A DNA stretch of 64,000 bases from Spiroplasma helicoides. GTDB lineage: Bacteria; Bacillota_I; Bacilli_A; Mycoplasmatales; Mycoplasmataceae. Of the stretch, positions 11,032-21,204 are shown in pieces. The stretch is taken from assembly GCF_001715535.1 (NCBI RefSeq), contig NZ_CP017015.1, positions 496,001 to 560,000 on the forward strand, in the 5' to 3' direction. Every line of letters begins with the position of its first letter. Within the stretch, counting starts at the first letter, position 1. The notes beneath the pieces are model-generated. The model searched no databases. It was not told the DNA's origin and saw nothing but the letters and a program-made list of their open reading frames with translations. A program made the position numbers and the translations under genes.

Positions 11032-11901
11032 ATGAAAAAAATAAAATTAAATGATGGTAATGAAATGCCACTTATATCTTTTGGTACTTATCAAATAACA
11101 GATTTAGAATTATGTGAAAAAGCTGTATTAAATGCATTGGAAGTAGGATATCGTGCAATTGATACTGCACAAAGTTATTTCAATGAAGAAGCAATAGGTA
11201 ATGCACTAGAAAAAACAAATGTTGCAAGAGAGGAAATTTTTTTAACTACAAAAATATGAGTGACTAATTATAATTCCAATAAGACAACTGAGTCATTTTA
11301 TAATTCTTTAAAAAAATTGAAAACAAATTATGTAGATTTAGTTTTAGTTCATCAACCTTTTGGGTATTATAGAGAAGCATTGTCCGCACTTTTAAAATTA
11401 AAAGAGTTAGGTCATATAAAATCAATTGGTATATCAAATTTTTATGATGATAAACTGGCTGATTTATGCTTATTTAATGATAGTGATTTTATTCCAGCTA
11501 TTAATCAAATTGAAATAAATCCATTTTTTCAAAGAGAAAAAACAATAGAAAATAACATGAAATATGGAGTTAAACCAATGGCATGAGCTCCATTTGCTGA
11601 GGGAAAAAATGATATATTTAATAACTTAATATTAAAAGAAATTGCAAACAAACATAACAAATCTGTAGCACAAGTTGTTTTAAGATGATTATATGAAAAA
11701 GATATTCCATTTATCACAAAAAGTATTAATATTGAAAGAATGAAAGAGAATATTTCTATATTTGATTTTAGTCTATCTAATGAAGATAAAGAACAAATTA
11801 AATCTTTGGATAAAGGTGTTTCACAGTTTTTTAATCATAATGATATTAACGGTGTTGAAATGTTATTTGAGTTAGTAAAAAAGAGGGGTGAAATTAAGTA
11901 A
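11032..11901 (+). CDS. Aldo/keto reductase
   Basis: A 289-residue NADPH-dependent oxidoreductase of the AKR superfamily, full length. AGGAGG (11020-11025) precedes ATG 11032. The catalytic tetrad is visible: Asp44 and Tyr49 in [10 protein letters not shown], Lys74 in TTKIW, His107 in LVLVHQP. The cofactor region SIGISNF and [13 protein letters not shown] is present. Three TGA Trp codons. Likely substrate: small aldehydes or ketones such as methylglyoxal or 2,5-diketo compounds (inference). Divergent from a MerR gene with a MerR-type promoter in between, so it is probably induced by electrophile stress together with the flavodoxin. Confidence 0.93.
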
Positions 11902-12711
11902 TTTTAATTCTTATTAAACTAAAACATAATTGAATTGAGGGAAAATAGATCTAGTTAGTTCATTTGAATACAGAGTAATTTATATATAAAAAAATATTTT
12001 TAAAATGAAATGCAATTCATCAATTAAATATCATTTTAAATAATTTACATCAGTTACACATTTTATAAAAAATTAGATTAATTTATAAAATCTAATATTT
12101 TAATAGTAGAAATAAATTTTATTTTCTAACTTTAGTTGGATCTTATTTTTTAAGATAAGGATATTGAGTTAATTATTATTTAAAGTTTAATTAGTAAATA
12201 AAAGTAATAATTTCTCAATTTAATTGTTTTTATTTATTGTAAAATTTACTTATTTATTTTCTTTCATATTAATTAATAAAAATTAATTTTTATTAATTTT
12301 TTTTTTTTTTATTCATACATTCTAATGCCAAAATACTTATCTTTAAAAGTTATAATTTAATCTTTAGCACTTTATTCTTTTTTAACTTTAATTTTTTACC
12401 AATAGTTTTATTAATAAATAATTATGATTATAGTTAATATTATTTAATTTATCATTTTGTATGTCTTCTATAGACAAAAGTGTTTTATATTGTTTTAATA
12501 TTATTTAATATAATTGAAAGATATATATTTATGTTCAATTTATTTTATTATTGTGTCTAAAATAATTACTTTTATATAATTATTCATCTTTGAATTATAT
12601 TTTTGAAATAATTTATATTATTAACAGCTTATTTAAAAGTTTATAAACTTTTAAGTTTAAAGATATTATTTTATGGTAAGATAAACTATGTTAGAAAAGT
12701 AAAGGTATATA
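11902..12711. other. Gene-less AT-rich stretch
   Basis: About 0.8 kb with stops in all frames, poly-T around 12295-12315 and no recognisable relic. The last ~50 bp hold the RBS region (gttagaaaagtaaaggtata) of the next lipoprotein gene, which is also conserved in front of the dead copy at 8166. Confidence 0.5.
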
Positions 12712-13371
12712 ATGAAAAAAATATTAGGATTGTTAGGAGCTATTAGTATTGGTTCAGTATCAGCTTCAAGTGTTATTTCATGTGGAGATGGAACATCAAG
12801 TAAAGAAGTTGGTGAGATTGATAAAGATATTACTTCATTAGATGGTATAAGTAAAGATATTACTCTAAAAAAATCTGAAATACAGGAAGATAAAACGTCA
12901 GAAGCTATAATATCAAAAATTATTAAACAGTATTCAAAACCAAGTGAAAATAAGGATGAACCTGTTGATGATGTAATTAGTGGAAAATATTACTATTATT
13001 TAGGTTTTAATTATGAATATGTTGCTACCATTGCTCAAAATTATATTAAAGAAAATAAAACTGAAGGATTTGAAGGATATGATTTTAATTTCAAAACTAT
13101 TCAACAAGTTTATGCATTTGCAAATTTATTCTTTAATAAAGTAGACGCTAAAACATTTATAAGTAAGTTATTTAAAATAGATGAAGTGTCTGAAGATAAA
13201 ATCGAGCCATTTGTAAATTCAATTTTTAAACATTTATTTTTAGTAGAAGAAAAAACCATTGATAATGTAGTGCAATATGTCCTATATTCAGGAAGTTATA
13301 ATTATGGTAAAGCAGATAAATCATTGTCTTATAATGGTGGGATGATTCTAAACGTCACAACTCAAGAATAA
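12712..13371 (+). CDS. Surface lipoprotein, function unknown
   Basis: A 219-residue protein with a clean lipoprotein signal ending in VISC (Cys24). Residues 25-80 are acidic and Ser/Lys-rich; the rest is rich in Tyr, Phe and Asn (YYYYLGFNYEYVATIAQNYI). A Gly/Tyr-rich C-terminus ends in LNVTTQE. AAAGG RBS. No TGA codons. A dead copy lies at 8166-8637, so this family has duplicated locally. Followed at once by a terminator. Confidence 0.8.
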   Translation: MKKILGLLGAISIGSVSASSVISCGDGTSSKEVGEIDKDITSLDGISKDITLKKSEIQEDKTSEAIISKIIKQYSKPSENKDEPVDDVISGKYYYYLGFNYEYVATIAQNYIKENKTEGFEGYDFNFKTIQQVYAFANLFFNKVDAKTFISKLFKIDEVSEDKIEPFVNSIFKHLFLVEEKTIDNVVQYVLYSGSYNYGKADKSLSYNGGMILNVTTQE

Positions 13372-13372
13372 A

Positions 13373-13395
13373 AAATACTTATAAAGTATTTTTTT
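13373..13395 (+). terminator. Rho-independent terminator
   Basis: AAATACTT / AAGTATTT 8-bp stem with a 3-base loop and T tail, directly after the lipoprotein stop codon. Confidence 0.75.
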
Positions 13396-13456
13396 AATTC
13401 ACGTATATAACATAATAAAATATCATTTTTACAAAAAACATGGGGTGTTATTTGAT

Positions 13457-15130
13457 ATGAAAATCTTTAAAAGTAATTATTTAATAGTTTTATTACAATT
13501 AACTATATTTTTTTCAACAATATTAATAATTGTACAAGTATTAATTAGTGAACAAATAATTTCTCTTTTACTCTCAAAGTTTTATGTCAGATTAGCTAAA
13601 ACTGTTGGGTTGAATGATGAAGCCACACAATATTATCTATGAGATTTTTATCCTCATGTTTATTTTGATGGTTTTAGTGTCTACACATATTTATTTAAAT
13701 ATAAAATGTATTGAAATGATTGAATTTGAATCACAATAGTTATAATGGTATTTAATTTCATATTCTTATTTTTATCATTTTCATTATCAAAAAAGTTAGG
13801 TGTTTATAAAAGAAACGAGTATAAATATATATACTTGAAAAAACTATATATTGATAATAAATTAACTGGAAAACTATCTAAAGATAATTATAAAAATAAA
13901 TTAATTGATACACTTGGTCAAGTTGAAGATTATTGAAAAAAAATTCCATTAATTCTTGGTCAAGTTGCTTTTATTTTTGTAGGTTTATCAATTGTGCTAT
14001 GTTTAAAAAACTTTATGTTATACTTCATAGTTATGTCTTGCTTTTTAATTGTATTAGTACTGTGTTTGATTATTTGAGTTTTAAAGAATAAATATGTATT
14101 TAAGCATAAATCAATAGTTAAGAATCTTGACAAAGACTATGTAAATCTATGTGTAAATATAGATGAAATAAAAATAAGCTCATCGATTCAAAGAGAAAAA
14201 GATCTATTAATAACCAACAATAAAAATAAAAATAAAAAAATATCAATTATTGAAATATTTAATAATTTAATTAATAGCTTATTAACTTTCTTATGTCCTT
14301 TAGCAATGAGTGCATTAATAATAGGTATTGGTTTTGTATTTTCTTCAGATAGTTCAAAGATTGCAATATACTTACCTGTCTTTTTTATATCTATTGGTAT
14401 GATGTGTATGCCTTTGATGCAACTAATCCGAAATATTAGAAATTTAAAATTATATAAATTAAATAATGATGATTTTAGTCTATTTTTAAATAAATTATCA
14501 TTTAATGAGTTAATTAATTCAATAAGTCTAATGAATTTTTCAATTATCATAGATGAGAAATGCGTACTAAAAGATATTAATTACTCATTTGAAAAAAACA
14601 AAATAAATTATATTACCGGAAAAAATGGTATTGGTAAATCAGTCTTATTAAATTGTATAGCTAGATTAGAACTGAGTTATGAAGGTTTAATTAATTTTAA
14701 TTCAACGGATTCTAAAACTATCGAAAATAACTTGAGCATTAGTTATATTGGTCAAAATTTAAATTTATTTGATAAATCAATTTTTGATAACCTGACATAT
14801 GGAGTAAGTATTTTAAATAATGATATGTTGACCAATTTATTAAAAAGATTTAACTTATATAACAAGTTAATGCAACTTGATAATAAATTAGATACTATAA
14901 TTGACAATGAAAGTATTTGATTATCAAAAGGAGAGTTACAAAAAATATTATTTATTAGAGTAATTTTACAAGACAGAGAAGTGCTATTACTTGATGAATT
15001 TGATAGTGCTTTTGACAAGGAATCAAAAGAAGTGGCATATGATATTTTAAATGATTTATCAAAAAATAAAATAATAATAGTTATTAGTCATAATAAAATA
15101 AAAAATACAAATTGTTTAAAACTCAGTTAA
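13457..15130 (+). CDS. ABC transporter half-molecule (membrane domain fused to ATPase)
   Basis: A 557-residue protein; ATG 13457 follows GGGGTG by nine bases. The N-terminal ~340 residues hold about six membrane segments (for example residues 10-30, 88-110, 160-210 and 275-325). The ATPase domain follows: Walker A GKNGIGKS near residue 388, Q-loop YIGQN, signature LSKGELQK near 489, Walker B VLLLDEFD near 509, and switch His in VISHNK. The signature and Walker A are slightly degenerate but all catalytic residues are present. Probably an exporter acting as a dimer; the substrate is unknown. Seven or more TGA Trp codons. Stands alone after a lipoprotein gene. Confidence 0.85.
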
Positions 15131-15384
15131 AGAGTATAAGATAATAAAAATTTTATCCTTATAATAACCTAAAAATTTAATTTAATAAATTCTCATTTGA
15201 TAACTCAATTTCTTTAATAAACTATTTTTACAAAATAGTTAAAAAAAATTAATTATCTAACCATAATATAATAATATAAACCTTTTATAAAATAGATTAC
15301 TTTCACCAATATTATAATTTTGAATTTAATTATAATAATTGTATATATTAAATTAAAATATAAGGTTACTAATTAACACTCTTT

Positions 15385-15435
15385 TAAAAAACCTAAGTAG
15401 ACCATTTCTATACCATGGTCGTACTTGGTTTTTTT
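15385..15435 (+). repeat. Long palindrome built from two IS-like ends, may act as terminator
   Basis: The left arm (AACCTAAGTAGACCAT) pairs with the right arm (ATGGTCGTACTTGGTT), and a T7 run follows. The left arm carries the CTAAGTAGACCA core found at the ends of the IS at 19324-20785. It looks like two inverted IS ends joined almost directly (MITE-like). It is also placed like a terminator for the ABC gene 255 bp upstream. Confidence 0.55.
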
Positions 15436-15493
15436 ATTTTATGTATAATTAATTAATTTTTTATTAATATACTGTAATATATTTTAGAAAAAA

Positions 15494-15656
15494 GGAAGCT
15501 AAGTAGACCAGTTGTATATACAACTGGTTTTTATATTAGAAAGGAAAATATGCCTAGAAAGTATAGTGAAGATTTAAAAAAGAAAGCCTTAAAAAGGTAT
15601 TGGTCATGAGAAAATTTAGATAAAATTGCTTTATAAATGAATATACAAACATCGAT
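15494..15656 (+). mobile_element. 5' fragment of the IS found whole at 19324-20785
   Basis: From GGAAGCTAAGTAGACCAGTT to the first ~35 codons of the transposase (MPRKYSEDLKKKALKRYW), this segment is nearly identical to 19324-19480. It keeps the ACCAGTTG...CAACTGGT hairpin followed by T5 that insulates the IS end. It has one GAA to TAA change (15633-15635) and then stops matching. Here the sixth codon pair reads SED, whereas the longer copy has a TAA at that Glu, so the two copies decayed independently. Confidence 0.8.
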
Positions 15657-15750
15657 GATTTGACCGAAGAAATTTATCAATCAATGCTATAATAAAAATA
15701 GAATATTTATAATAATGGTAAAATAGAATTGTTAAAAATAAAGGAGAAAA

Positions 15751-16728
15751 ATGAAAAAAATATTATATTATGTAGTGTCTTTTATGTTGGTTTTTCAAAG
15801 TTTTGTTACTATATCTTGTTCAGATAATCCCAGCGATATGCATGAAGAGAAAAACCCAGTTACAAAATTAAATTGAAATAATGAGGACGTTTCAGGACAG
15901 TTAGGAACTTTAAAAATTTATAATATAAATGAAAATAAATTGAATTTAGTTTCTGACAAATATAAATTTAGTTTTTCAGATAATATGTGAAAAAATAATA
16001 TTGAAGTTAATAAAATTAACTCTTACTTTACAGATTCTTCAATACTTCAAATGCCTAGTGAAGAAAAACCTTATGATATTGAATTAATGAGTGCCATATC
16101 ATTAAACATGTCTTCATTAGATAGTTTAATATTGGATGATTACATTAATGAAATGAATTTAAAAAAAGATACAAGGAAAATAGTACCTTCAAACTTATTT
16201 GTTAATAACAATGGTAATGGAGAAAAAAATGTGAGTTTTTTTACTTATAATACTTTTGCTATAGATGAAAATGGAAATAAAGTTGATGTATTTGTTAAAA
16301 TACTTCAGATTAATTACATAATTGGAACTTTTTATTTAGATTTAGACAATATAATAAAAAACTTCAACGGATCCAATGATGCAGATTTTTACCTAAAATC
16401 AGATGAAAATAACAATTTAATTTATGAAACTAATAAGTTTAAAATTAATCATCCTACTATATGAGATAAATTGTCTGATTATTTTAGAAAAGTTTACTCA
16501 AATATACTAATAAAAGCTTCAGATAATGAAGTTTTAAAAAAAAGATTTAATATAGAACGCAAATCCACATACTATAATGATATTACTTTCAATTTAAATA
16601 AAACCTTTGTGCTTGATACTTTACAAATTAAGTCCCAAAAAACTGAATCTACTAATTCCAAATATATTTATTACTATAATAATAAGAATTCGACATTAGA
16701 AGCATTAATTTTTTTACCATTAAGTTAA
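15751..16728 (+). CDS. Surface lipoprotein, function unknown
   Basis: A 325-residue protein with AAGGAG RBS (15741-15746) and a lipoprotein signal MKKILYYVVSF...TISC. The lipid-modified Cys is residue 23, one short of the Cys24 seen in all other lipoproteins here. The ectodomain is Asn/Asp/Ser-rich with no family recognised. Three TGA Trp codons. It sits inside a zone of IS fragments. Confidence 0.75.
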
Positions 16729-16797
16729 TAAAAGTACGCAAAAAAATTATTAAAGATAATAAACTAATATAATAAAATTTAAGTTTAATAAATATTA

Positions 16798-16822
16798 ACG
16801 CCGTAACAACCCGGCGTTTTTA
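16798..16822 (+). terminator. GC-rich terminator
   Basis: ACGCCG / CGGCGT stem (16799-16804 with 16813-16818) plus T5. Such GC-rich stems are rare in this window. Confidence 0.7.
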
Positions 16823-16870
16823 ATTTGGGCGAGAGAAATAATTAGGGGATTTAAATAAAACCATTTATAT

Positions 16871-16900
16871 AAAAAACTGCTATTAATAAAGCAGTTTTTA
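16871..16900 (+). terminator. Bidirectional terminator-like hairpin
   Basis: AAAAACTGC / GCAGTTTTT perfect 9-bp stem around a 10-base loop, flanked by A and T runs. Confidence 0.65.
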
Positions 16901-17120
16901 TTTTGGTTATTAAAGATTAAGAGGGTGAGTAACTATCGCGAAATAATAGCGAATAAATAAATTTATTGATTTTAGATTAATAAAATATTTCATTAATAAA
17001 TATATAACCGCTTTATTTTCTTAATATCAAGTCATGACATAAATTTAAAAACTTCATAATAAATAAATTATTAAAGTTTCTAGTTTGTTTTTATAATGTA
17101 AAAATGAGTAAAGATAACTT

Positions 17121-17275
17121 AATCTATGATTATAATATATGATTATAATCTATGATTGTTATCTAGAATTTATTCAATTATTAATTATTTTGTTAGTTAA
17201 TTATTTTTATTTTAATACACTTTTATCTACATAATTATTTTTTAATCTAAGATTATAATCTAAGATTATAACTAG
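17121..17275. repeat. Short direct repeats upstream of a plasmid-like relic
   Basis: The unit ATCTATGATTATA occurs about three times in 17121-17160, with variants ATATATGATTATA and ATCTATGATTGTT. A sister unit, AATCTAAGATTAT, occurs twice in 17241-17272. The rest of 16901-17325 is gene-less. Clustered 13-15-bp AT-rich repeats ahead of a DnaI/DnaC-type gene resemble iterons of a plasmid or phage origin, but this is inference. Confidence 0.5.
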
Positions 17276-17325
17276 TGTTCTTTGAAAACTTATTAAACTA
17301 AACAATTATGGAAAGAGAAAATAAC

Positions 17326-18273
17326 ATGAACAAAAAAATATGGTTATTAAATCATTGGTTTAAAGGTTGAAATCCAAATAAAACAGCGTTTGCTATTCAA
17401 TCACCATGAAATTTGAATGGAACAATATGATTTTATAAATCTTATTATTTGATTAGTAAATTTGATGGCTGATTTGGGATTGAAGTAAATATTAAAAATT
17501 ATAAAACAAATCAAGATCATTATTATCAAGAGATTATATATGATTTTAGCAGTAAAAAAGTTAACCTAATAAAAGGAGAAGATATAGTAAATCATTTTGA
17601 GGATCTTAATAATGAAAAATCTGAAGCTTATAGAAATTTTGTAAAAGAAATAAAAACTGATAAGGAAATTAATTAATACGATTAAACAAAAATTAATATT
17701 GATCATGATTTAAGTTATTTAAATTTTAAACCTTATATTGAATTAATTAATAATGGAAAAAATAAGAAAATTAAAGGTATTTATTTGTATGGAATATTTG
17801 GAGTAGGTAAAACAGAACTTGTTAAATATTTATACTTAAAAATAAATAAAGCAAATAAAAAAATAATTAATATACAAAAATGAATTGCTAATTATCAATT
17901 ATCGTGAAAATTTGGAAGTTTTGAAAATATCAATCAAACACCATCTGAAACTTTAAAAAGTAAAGAAGTTTTAATTTTTGATGATTTAGGAGCTGAATTT
18001 ATACATTTTTCAACAGCACCCTACATATATAAATTATTTGAGTTAAGATATGAAACAACAAGATTACAAAATAATTTTATAACTATCATCACTTTAATCT
18101 ATAGCATTGATGAGTTAGAAAAATATTATTTAAAAAGTTTAGACAATCAAACTTCTAAAAAAATAATATCGAGAATAAAAGGTATTGTTGATTTAGAAAT
18201 TCGATTAGACGGTGATGATAAAAGAGATAGTGAAAAAGCAGAACTTATTAATTTTAATAAGGAAATATTTTAA
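17326..18273 (+). pseudogene. DnaI/DnaC/IstB-type helicase-loader ATPase with two in-frame TAA codons
   Basis: GGAAAGAG RBS precedes ATG 17326. The frame reads 116 codons to TAA 17674, then TAC GAT TAA (17683), then continues open to 18273, 316 codons in all, close to the length of DnaI-like loaders. The second part is a clear AAA+ loader: Walker A GIYLYGIFGVGKTELVKYLY, Walker B EVLIFDDLGAEF, and a C-terminal arginine-containing region. The N-terminal part (HWFKGWNPNKTAFAIQ...) is unrecognised. Either one gene with two nonsense changes or two adjacent genes, the second without a proper start. Several TGA Trp codons. Typical cargo of plasmids or phages, where it loads the replicative helicase. 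Confidence 0.6.
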
Positions 18274-18307
18274 TTTTCCGCAGGGAAAAAACTGAAAGGA
18301 AAATAAC

Positions 18308-19186
18308 ATGAACAAAAGTATTTATTTAATTGGTGTTGGTGGAACGGGTGGTTTATTATCAGGTTAATTAGCAAAGTTCTTAAATAGTAATTATAATTTA
18401 TTTTTAATCGATGGAGATAAAGTTGAGTTTAAAAATATTGTAATACAACCTTTTTAAATGCATGATGTTGGTTTGTACAAAGCAGAATCTTTATAAAAAA
18501 AAATTAATAATGTAAGTCAGTTTAAAAATTGATATAGTATCAATAAATTTTTAAATAGTAATTTGTTGTTGTTTAAAATAATTAACTCATCAGGTAAAAT
18601 AAAAAATTTTGAAGATATAAATAAGTTAGTAATCATTAGTTGTGTAGATAATCATAAAACAATATTATTTATCGAAGAATCAATTAAACATATGTATTCT
18701 ATTTGTAAATTAAGTGATTATTATAATATAAAAAATTTTGAGAAGTATGTTTTACATATTGATTCAGCAAATGAAGATTTATATGGAGATATTATTGTAA
18801 ATTATTTTAGAAGTAATTTATATGTAATAAAACCTGAAAATGAAAAACAATTAGTTATTAGCGAAGAGCATTGTCAAGAATTAATTAATGATGGTGTAAT
18901 TCAACAGTTTTCTGCCAATGATCAAGCTAGTAATATAATATTAAAAATCTTAAGCAATATTAATAAATGAGAGTATAAAAGTAGTCACATTAAATTTGAT
19001 AATTTAAACAGTAAGATTGATTTCATAAAAAAAGATTATGACTGGACATAATTAGCTAGTTTTTTATATGGTTATAGAATTATTAAAAAAAGTGATATAG
19101 GCAGACTTAAGTATTTACAAAAAAGCATAATTAAGAGAATTTATATTATAATTGACAAAGAAGAAGAATGGTTGAGAATATATTAA
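18308..19186 (+). pseudogene. ThiF/E1-like (PRTRC-type) nucleotide-binding protein, multiple TAA codons
   Basis: AAAGGA RBS and ATG 18308 start MNKSIYLIGVGGTGGLLSG, the adenylate-binding Rossmann loop of ThiF/MoeB/E1 proteins. FLIDGDKVEFKNIVIQPF, TAA, HDVGLYKAESL, TAA, KKIN follows; this matches the family pattern D-G-D-x-V-E-x-x-N-x-x-R-Q-x-F and D-V-G-x-x-K-A. TAA codons lie at 18365, 18455, 18494 and 19049, all in one frame, and the frame continues to 19186. At each site Gln (CAA) would fit. The PRTRC ThiF proteins are plasmid/ICE cassettes; this one cannot be made whole without readthrough. Confidence 0.6.
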
Positions 19187-19323
19187 GATTTAACATTATT
19201 TTTAAAGAGAATGATGAATTTCATATACATGAATCTATTTTATTAAACTTAAATGAAAGTTCTAGTGAACCTAGATTTATATTTAAAAAATATGAAAATA
19301 AGATTATAGTAACTAAGAAAAAA
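19168..19323 (+). pseudogene. Small protein gene cut by an IS
   Basis: ATG 19168 after GAAGAAGAA opens 52 codons (MVENILRFNIIFKENDEFHI...), then runs into the IS left end at 19324 and stops at TAA 19330. It overlaps the tail of the ThiF-like frame by 19 bp, so the two were probably translated together. Family not recognised. The rest of the gene is not seen beyond the IS. Confidence 0.45.
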
Positions 19324-20785
19324 GGAAGCTAAGTAGACCAGTTGCGTATACAACTGGTTTTTATATTAGAAAGGAAAATATGCCTAGAAAGTATAGTTAA
19401 GATTTAAAAAAGAAAGCCTTAAAAAGGTGATGATCAGGAGAAAATTTAGATAAAATTGCTTTAGAAATGAATATTAAGGCTGGTTCTCAATTAATAAGAT
19501 TTGAGATAAAAAAAGTAAACTTATTCATTATGATAGTAGAATTAAAACATGCAAAAAAGTCGAAATAATGAGTAAAAAATTAAAAAAAGAATTTGTATCT
19601 AAAGATTTAAAAACAAAAGAAAAAGAAAATAAAGTTTTAAAAGAAAAAATTAGACTTTTAAAAAAACAATTAAAGTTCGAAAAAGAAGAAAAGATATTAG
19701 CAATGGCAAGTAAAGAAATTTTGGAAAAGTCCATACCTTCTTGAACAACAACTATAATGTTGAACATGTTGAAGATGAGCATGAAGGACAAGATAATGAT
19801 AATGGCAACAAAAGCTTATAAACATTATGCATGCTGTCAAATATATTATTTTATTGCAAAGCATGGCTTGGGAACTAATAGATTAATTAGTTATTTTAAA
19901 ATTCATAAAAATACATTTTCTAAGTTTAAACTAAAAAATAATTTAGAGAATCCAATAATTATATTTAAAAATGGTCTATATTTTAATGATTTACCAAATT
20001 TTAATAGTCCTAGATATACAATAGCCAAAAAACTAATAATAGATATAATCTAAAAAATAATAGTTTGAAAGCGGCGCAAATTTAATAAGTAAGTGAATTT
20101 ATGTAAATAAAGGCGTAAAAGTATCTGAAAAAATGATTAGAAAAATTAGAGTAGATCATCCATGAATATTAAATAATCCAAGTAGAAAGAAACGTAGTGT
20201 TAAGAAATCAGAATCAAAAAAACATAATATCTATGTTAGAGAAGACTTGGTGGAAATGAATTATAGTCGACCAAATATAATTGGTATGGATGGAACAAAC
20301 TTTAAGATATTTTTAAATAATGGAAAAAACAGAAGTAAAATTAATTGTTTAATATCATATGATTGAGAAAAAAGAACTATAGTTAGTTATAGTTTTGATA
20401 AAAGTGAAAATTCAAATAGTGCATTATCTGTTTTTAAAGAAACAAATAACTATGCCATTGAAAAAGCAAATCAAAAGATAATACAATCTGATAGAGGTTC
20501 TGCCTTTGCTAATGAGCTTATTTTTAACTATGTAAATGAAAATGATTTTATAGTTCATTCTATGTCTAAAAAAGGCTTTAAACATAATGCACCAACCGAA
20601 AGTCTAAATGGATGAATTAAACAAAAATTTTATAAAACTTTTGGTAATAAATTTGAAAATAAGGAAAATTTTTATTATTATTTTAAGAAGTTCTCAAATA
20701 TTTACAATAATTTACAACAAATAAAATATAATTTTAATATATAAAAGACCATTTATTATATTTGCAAATGGTCTACTTAACTTCC
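19324..20785 (+). mobile_element. Decayed insertion sequence with DDE transposase remains
   Basis: Inverted ends GGAAGCTAAGTAGACCA (left) and the complement of GGAAGTTAAGTAGACCA (right) bound 1462 bp. Inside are a degraded orfA (MPRKYS, TAA, DLKKKALKRWWSGENLDKIA), a Lys/Leu coiled-coil stretch at 19569-19740, and a C-terminal catalytic part with GMDGTNFKI, QSDRGSAFANE and NAPTESLNGWIKQKFY, the three acidic residues of an IS3/rve-type transposase. Frameshifts and TAA codons make it inactive. No target duplication was found at the flanks. Confidence 0.8.
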
Positions 20786-20839
20786 GTTATTCTAACTTAA
20801 TTTATTTAACTATACTATAATAAAACAAAGGAGGATAAC

Positions 20840-20959
20840 ATGAATAAAAAAGAAACTAAAAAAAGTGATTATTACGAATACTCAGATGATCAATTAAGAG
20901 AGCTTCTTGAACAAATAAGAGGTTTAGACGAAGACTGATTTTAATAGCCTGAATTAAGA
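20840..20959 (+). CDS. Short hypothetical protein (39 aa)
   Basis: A strong AAGGAGG (20828-20834) sits six bases before ATG 20840. The product is MNKKETKKSDYYEYSDDQLR followed by ELLEQIRGLDEDW and a short tail; highly charged, with a predicted helix. TGA is read as Trp. A terminator follows 33 bp later. Good translation signals and isolation argue for a real small gene, possibly a remnant of the plasmid-like module. Function unknown. Confidence 0.55.
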
Positions 20960-20991
20960 AAAATAAAGTTATTGGAATCATTATAGATTTT

Positions 20992-21024
20992 AAAAAAGAA
21001 CTAGTTTTGATAGTTCTTTTTTAA
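20992..21024 (+). terminator. Rho-independent terminator
   Basis: AAAAAAGAACT / AGTTCTTTTTT 11-bp stem (20992-21002 with 21012-21022) after the small ORF. Confidence 0.8.
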
Positions 21025-21204
21025 TTTTCTTCTAGATATAAATTTAAATTAAGCAAATATTTTTTTATAAATTAATTGAAAATTAAAAAAAAATTAAACT
21101 TTTTGTTGCTATTTTAGATTATTAGTGTTATAAAGAACTTAGAGAAATGCACTGTTTTCAAATGGATTAAAACATCATCGTTTCTATTTAAGTAAATAAG
21201 AGCG

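Noticed and set aside
14188-14550. Minus-strand frame of 120 codons opposite the ABC half-transporter
   Set aside because: Lies wholly opposite an intact gene with all ABC motifs; no RBS; mirror of membrane-segment codons.
17326-19186. UAA recoded as glutamine
   Set aside because: All intact genes in the window end at TAA/TAG, including those ending next to clear terminators. Recoding would run them on. Simple C-to-T decay explains the pattern; kept only as a finding to check.
19757-20053. Separate 98-residue gene inside the dead IS
   Set aside because: It is a fragment of the decayed transposase region between frameshifts; no independent signals.
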